From Streptomyces sp. NRRL F-5123 (GTDB taxonomy: Bacteria; Actinomycetota; Actinomycetes; Streptomycetales; Streptomycetaceae): 64,000 nt of DNA. The notes below the pieces were generated by a model. The model was not told the origin of the DNA, made no database searches, and saw nothing but the letters and a program-made list of their open reading frames with translations. Every line of letters starts with the position of its first letter. The stretch's first letter is position 1. Of the stretch, positions 59,990-64,000 are shown in pieces. The DNA is taken from assembly GCF_000721495.1 (NCBI RefSeq), contig NZ_JOHY01000007.1, positions 186,001-250,000 on the forward strand, read 5' to 3'. The position numbers and the translations under genes are program-made.

Positions 59990-62900
59990 CGTTTCCCCAG
60001 ACGAAGCTGGACGTGTGGGCCCGCCTCCAGATCAACGGCACCTGGGTCGACGTATCCGGCGACGTCCGCTCAAGCGGCACCGACGCGATCACCATCACCC
60101 GGGGCATCAGCGCCTCCGGCGGGGTGCTCGCCGACCGCGGCTCGTGCTCGCTGACCCTCGACAACAACAGCGGCAACTACTCCGCCCGCAACCCCCTCAG
60201 CCCGCACTACCCGTACCTGGGGCTCAACACGCCGCTCCAGGTCGGCGCCGCGTACGGCACCCCGTGGCTGGACTCCCCGTACGGGGCGTACCAGGCCGCG
60301 TCCACACCCGACGCGTCGGTCCTCGACGTCACAGGGGATCTGGACGTGCGCGTCGGCGCCGAACTCCCCGTGTGGGGAGACGCCGCACAGGCCGTAGATA
60401 TCGCCCTGGTCGCGAAGTGGGCCCCGGCCGGCGACAAGTCCTGGTACCTGGGCATCACTCCCGACGGGCGCATCATCCTGGTCTGGTGCCCCACCTCGTC
60501 CACGACTCTCTTCGCGGAGTCGGACCGGCTACGCCTCCCGCCGTGGTCACGCCGGGCGGTGCGCGCCACCCTCGACGTCAACAACGGGGCCGGGGGGTGG
60601 ACCGTCGTTTTCTACACCGCGGACACCCTGGCCGGGACGTGGACGCAGGTCGGCTCCCCGGTCACCGGGACGGGCACCACCGCGATCTTCTCCGGGTCCG
60701 CGAATCTGCTGGTGGGGTCCCCCGGGGTAGATACCGACGAGGACTTCGTCGCACGCAAAATCTACGCGGCAGAGGTCCGCTCGGGCATCGGCGGCACCGT
60801 CGTCGCGAACCCGTCGTTCGAGTCGCAGGCGGCTGGCACCACGAGCTTCGTGGACACCGCCCCGTCGCCGCGAACCTGGACTGCCCCTGTCGGGGCGATC
60901 ACCAATCGATACCTGCGGTTCTCCGGCGAGGTGTCCGAGTGGCCGCCGCAGTGGACGACCGGCGGCCAGGACGTCACCACACCGATCACCGCCACCGGCC
61001 TGCTCCAGCGATACGGGCAGGCCAAGAACACTCTCCGCAGCCCCATGAGGCAGACCCTCACCTCCGGCCGGATCGACACGCCACTGGCGTACTGGCCCAT
61101 GGAGGACGGCCCCACAGCCACTCAGGCCGCGTCCGGGCTACTCAACGGCTCCCCGATGCGCGTCAAGGCTGGCGCGCCCCGCTTCGGCGCCACCGTCGGG
61201 CCCGCCGGCAGCCTGGCGCTGCCGGACTTCTCCAACGGCGGGACCCTGCACGGCGCACTCGGTGGCGGCGTCGCATCGTCGTGGACCGTGGAGTGCCTCG
61301 TCCAGTTCCCCACTGATCTCCCCCTCGGATTCGCTGCCGCCATCAGCTGGACCGCGCTCGGGACCCGCGCGAACGTGTGGGAGATCGACGCACAGCCCCA
61401 GGCTGACGGGGGTCTGTCCGTGCAGTGGGCAGACACGGCGTTCGACGACTTCGGCGGTCCGTACTACAGCAACATCGGCATCAACGATGGTAAGTGGCAT
61501 CAGGTCCGTGTAACCGTCGCCCAGTCCGGCACCGCCATCAGCATCCAGGTGTGGCTGGACGGCACCCGCGTGATCAACACGTCGGAGGCCAGCGTCACCC
61601 TCGGGGCGATCCGCACCATCGACGTCAACGGCGGGGCAGCCGACGACGCCGGAGTACCCAGCGTCGGCCACCTCGCGGTGTGGTCGCCGTCCACTACCGC
61701 GAGCACCTACCTCGCAGTGGACGGATACGACGGCGACACCATGACGGACCGCCTCCTCGGAGTGATCTTGGACGAGGCGGTGCCGCTGTCGATCGCAGCC
61801 ATCGGCAACGAGACCGAACTGATGGGCCCGCAGCCCATCGACACCCTCCTCAACGTCATCACCGACGCGGTCCGCGCGGACGAGGGCTTGCTCTACGAGA
61901 CCCGGGAACGCCTCGGCATCCGCGCCCGCGGCCGCGCCACCCTCTACAACCAGGCGTCGGCGCTGGACCTGTCGTACGTCGCGGCCCCGCAGCCGCTGAT
62001 GGCGCCGCTCACCCCGGTCGGTGACCTCCAGGGCAGGCTCAACGACAGCACGGTGACGCGCACCAACGGCTCCAGCGGCCGGTACCAGGTGATCGATGGC
62101 CGCCTGTCCGTCCAGGAGCCGCCCCTCGGGATCGGGTCCGGGTACGACGAGAACGTCACCCTCAACCTGTACGCCGACGGTCAGACCGTCCCGCACGCCG
62201 CGTGGCGCGCGCACGTGGGCACAGTCGATGCAGACAGGTTCCCGCAGGTCAACGTCTGGCTGGAGAAGGCCCCTTCGCTGATCCCGCAGGTGTGCCGCCT
62301 GGACACCGGGTCGCGGATGCGGATCACCCCGCCGCTGCTGGGCCAGCTCCCGCCCGACGCGATTGACCAGCTGGTGCTGGGCTACACGGAGACGTTGGCG
62401 CAGGTCGCGTGGCGGCTCTCGCTCGCGTGCCAGCCGTACGCCCCGTACCAGGTGGGCGTGGTCGGTGACGTGGTGCTCGGCAAGGCGGACACCAGCGGCA
62501 GCACGTTGGCCTCATCGGTCACCGCGTCGGGCACGACGCTGAGTGTGGCCACGACCTCGGGCCCACTGTGGACGGCCGACCCTGCTGAGGCCCCGTGGGA
62601 TGTGCGGGTCGGCGGCGGCGAGGTAATGCGTGTCGAGGCGGTCGGGACGAGCGTCCTCAATGCCAATGCGTGGATGGACTCAGGCATCAGCGGGTGGTCG
62701 GCGCAGGCTACGACGGCAACCGTGGCGGCGGTGACGATGCCACGCCCCGACGGCGTCACGGCGCCCGTCCTGCAGATCACCCCGGACGGGGTGTCAGCGT
62801 CCGGCGGCGCGATTTCGACCGCCCGGACCGCGGTCGGCTCGATCACGCCCGGCGCGTCCTACGTCGTGTGCATGTGGGCGTACAGTCCCGGCGGCCATAG

Positions 62901-63240
62901 CGATCTACGACCGTGCGTCGACTGGTATACGGCCGCCAGCGCGTTCATCAGCAGCAGCCTCGGCGTCGGGACCGCCGTCCCGGCTGGGCAGTGGAAGTTC
63001 CTCGCGCAGACGTTCACCGCCCCAGCGTCCGCGTCCATGGGCCAGATGCGGGCCCGTCACGCGGGCACGCCGCCTGCGTCGGCCGTCTGGTTCGCGTGGG
63101 GCATCCGCATCATGCCGGTGGCCGGCACCCAGACCAGCCCGCAGACCATGCAGGTCACCCGCGCCCGCAACGGCATCAGCCGCACGTGGCCGTCGGGCAC
63201 GGACGTGCGGCTGGCCCACCCGATGACCCTCGCCCTGTAG
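59986..63240 (+). CDS. Large tail protein with lectin-like domains
   Basis: 1084 residues from ATG 59986. The start resembles a distal tail or hub protein (VDVSGDVRSSGTDAITITRG, CSLTLDNNSGNYSARNPLSP). Two concanavalin-like units follow (about 110-260, VDIALVAKWAPAGDKSWYLG; and about 390-570, LAYWPMEDGPTATQAASG, WTVECLVQFPTDLPLG, WHQVRVTVAQSGTAISIQVW). A hub-like middle part comes next, then a C-terminal carbohydrate-binding-like module (about 890-1040, GQWKFLAQTFTAPASASMGQ). Probably fits the tail tip and binds host surface sugar. Confidence 0.75.
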   Translation: MTFPQTKLDVWARLQINGTWVDVSGDVRSSGTDAITITRGISASGGVLADRGSCSLTLDNNSGNYSARNPLSPHYPYLGLNTPLQVGAAYGTPWLDSPYGAYQAASTPDASVLDVTGDLDVRVGAELPVWGDAAQAVDIALVAKWAPAGDKSWYLGITPDGRIILVWCPTSSTTLFAESDRLRLPPWSRRAVRATLDVNNGAGGWTVVFYTADTLAGTWTQVGSPVTGTGTTAIFSGSANLLVGSPGVDTDEDFVARKIYAAEVRSGIGGTVVANPSFESQAAGTTSFVDTAPSPRTWTAPVGAITNRYLRFSGEVSEWPPQWTTGGQDVTTPITATGLLQRYGQAKNTLRSPMRQTLTSGRIDTPLAYWPMEDGPTATQAASGLLNGSPMRVKAGAPRFGATVGPAGSLALPDFSNGGTLHGALGGGVASSWTVECLVQFPTDLPLGFAAAISWTALGTRANVWEIDAQPQADGGLSVQWADTAFDDFGGPYYSNIGINDGKWHQVRVTVAQSGTAISIQVWLDGTRVINTSEASVTLGAIRTIDVNGGAADDAGVPSVGHLAVWSPSTTASTYLAVDGYDGDTMTDRLLGVILDEAVPLSIAAIGNETELMGPQPIDTLLNVITDAVRADEGLLYETRERLGIRARGRATLYNQASALDLSYVAAPQPLMAPLTPVGDLQGRLNDSTVTRTNGSSGRYQVIDGRLSVQEPPLGIGSGYDENVTLNLYADGQTVPHAAWRAHVGTVDADRFPQVNVWLEKAPSLIPQVCRLDTGSRMRITPPLLGQLPPDAIDQLVLGYTETLAQVAWRLSLACQPYAPYQVGVVGDVVLGKADTSGSTLASSVTASGTTLSVATTSGPLWTADPAEAPWDVRVGGGEVMRVEAVGTSVLNANAWMDSGISGWSAQATTATVAAVTMPRPDGVTAPVLQITPDGVSASGGAISTARTAVGSITPGASYVVCMWAYSPGGHSDLRPCVDWYTAASAFISSSLGVGTAVPAGQWKFLAQTFTAPASASMGQMRARHAGTPPASAVWFAWGIRIMPVAGTQTSPQTMQVTRARNGISRTWPSGTDVRLAHPMTLAL

Positions 63241-63249
63241 GAGGCGCAC

Positions 63250-63684
63250 GTGACGATCCTGGCGGGCCAGACGGTCACCGCGGACATGCTCAACCGGCTC
63301 AAACCGGCGGTGTACTCGGCGGTGGGTACCGGACCGTTGGCTGGCGCCGCCACCAACGGCGACGTGCCTGGCGCGACGATCACGCTGACCACGGCGACAG
63401 CGGGCGCCGCCTACTCGGTGACGTGCGTGTGGGACGTGCAGTTGACGGGCGCGACCACGTCCCTGCTCACGGTCCGGCTGAACGTGGACGGGACGCTCGT
63501 GGCGCCGTTGGGCACTTTCGCAGCGTCGGCGTCCGGCAACCGGTCCACGATCCCGCAGCAGTACACCGGCGTCCTCGCGAGCGCGGGGTCCCACACCTTC
63601 AAACTGGTGGGTTCGCCCGCCGCATCCCAGACGATTCAGGGCACCAATACCAGCCTGATCGTCACGATTTTCGAGGTGGTGTGA
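63250..63684 (+). CDS. Tail-tip protein, possible receptor-binding
   Basis: 144 residues from GTG 63250 (TAGGAGGCGCAC upstream). TILAGQTVTADMLNRLKPAV is the usual start of small actinophage tail proteins; the rest is a beta jelly-roll-like part (ITLTTATAGAAYSVTCVWDV, HTFKLVGSPAASQTIQGT). Specific role inferred from place. Confidence 0.65.
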   Translation: MTILAGQTVTADMLNRLKPAVYSAVGTGPLAGAATNGDVPGATITLTTATAGAAYSVTCVWDVQLTGATTSLLTVRLNVDGTLVAPLGTFAASASGNRSTIPQQYTGVLASAGSHTFKLVGSPAASQTIQGTNTSLIVTIFEVV

Positions 63685-64000
63685 TGACCGAATCTCAGGG
63701 CGTGGACTACTCGTCCGGCCGTCCCGGCGGTGCGGCACTCGCGGCGGCTGGCATCGCCTTTGCCGCCCGCTATTTGTCGCACAACCCGTCGAAGAACCTC
63801 ACCAAGTCGGAGGCCGCCGACCTTGCAGCGCACGGTGTGTGGGCGGTGGTGGTGTGGGAGACGACCGCGCAGCGCGCGAGCACGGGCCGGGCCGCGGGGA
63901 TCGCGGACGCCAAGGCGGCCGCGGCGCAGGCGGCCGCATGCGGCATGCCGCCGTTGAGGCCGATCTTCTTCGCCGTCGATTTCGACGCCTCGCCGTCCGC
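63684..64000 (+). CDS. Endolysin-type glycoside hydrolase-like protein (DUF1906), N-terminal part
   Basis: Starts at ATG 63684, overlapping the stop before it, and runs off the right edge; about 105 residues visible. GVDYSSGRPGGAALAAAGIA, FAARYLSHNPSKNLTKSEAA, VWAVVVWETTAQRASTGRAA and LRPIFFAVDFDAS match the Rv2525c/DUF1906 glycoside-hydrolase-like domain of actinobacterial and phage lysins (Asp in GVDYS, Asp/Asp in VDFD). It likely cuts peptidoglycan for host lysis. Confidence 0.8.
   Translation, partial: MTESQGVDYSSGRPGGAALAAAGIAFAARYLSHNPSKNLTKSEAADLAAHGVWAVVVWETTAQRASTGRAAGIADAKAAAAQAAACGMPPLRPIFFAVDFDASPS

Larger units (their letters stand above)
24819..64000 (+). mobile_element. Prophage of a siphovirus-type phage integrated at tRNA-His (right end outside window)
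   Basis: Runs from the tRNA-His gene to the right edge. It has an integrase, repressor/Cro pair, recombination and replication genes, terminase, HK97-type head genes, tail tube, frameshifting tail chaperone, tape measure and the start of a lysin, in standard phage order. No clearly broken structural gene was seen, so it may be functional. The lysis genes and attR are not in the window. Confidence 0.95.

Noticed and set aside
24819..64000. CRISPR array or IS element inside the prophage
   Set aside because: No regularly spaced direct repeats and no transposase-like frame were seen.

Overview
The window is high-GC actinomycete DNA. Gene content and order point to a Streptomyces or close relative. 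The left part carries a leucine/acyl-CoA catabolic cluster, the desABCD desferrioxamine operon behind a 19-bp iron box, glmS, adpA with a TTA (bldA-type) codon, and ornA, in an order I recognise from Streptomyces chromosomes. All calls come from reading the sequence; no database search was run.

Layout. 1-24.8 kb is host chromosome: an ABC exporter (partial), agmatinase, a putative phosphatase, a two-component pair (response regulator plus histidine kinase), TesB thioesterase and a long-chain-type acyl-CoA dehydrogenase. A TetR regulator follows, divergent from the 3-methylcrotonyl-CoA carboxylase beta and alpha subunits, HMG-CoA lyase and an acyl-CoA dehydrogenase (leucine breakdown to acetyl-CoA and acetoacetate). 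Two near-identical 16-bp palindromes lie in the divergent TetR/carboxylase promoter region. Then come desABCD (siderophore synthesis), a small conserved protein, glmS, a universal stress protein, adpA with a 771-bp upstream region, ornA and tRNA-His(GTG).

From the 3' end of tRNA-His to the right edge (over 39 kb) the DNA is a tailed-phage prophage (HK97-type capsid, long non-contractile tail) that leaves the window before its lysis genes finish. Order: tyrosine integrase; immunity region (XRE repressor divergent from a Cro-like HTH gene, with an array of about five 16-bp inverted-repeat sites); an HTH/excisionase candidate; a long chain of small, overlapping early genes; a RecE-like nuclease with a putative annealing protein; a DnaQ-type exonuclease; RusA; two WhiB-like proteins (one with an N-terminal HTH, one joined to a coiled coil and an Lsr2-like DNA-binding tail); an Arr-like ADP-ribosyltransferase-fold protein; an orphan Phd-type antitoxin on the opposite strand; and a replication protein gene with origin-like inverted repeats inside it. 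A block of small, often Cys-rich proteins and a SLOG protein precedes the late genes. These are terminase small and large subunits, portal (with a MuF-like tail), an HNH endonuclease behind a strong hairpin, ClpP-like prohead protease, major capsid, head-tail connectors, two related tail-tube-type proteins, tail assembly chaperone with a CCCTTTG -1 frameshift site, tape measure, a large lectin-bearing tail protein and the start of a DUF1906-type endolysin.

The main candidates for something new are the WhiB/coiled-coil/Lsr2-like fusion, the Arr-like protein beside it, the origin-like repeats inside the replication gene, the overlapping reading frame at 52464-52670, the structured leader of the HNH gene, and a His/Asp-rich insertion in the host DesD.
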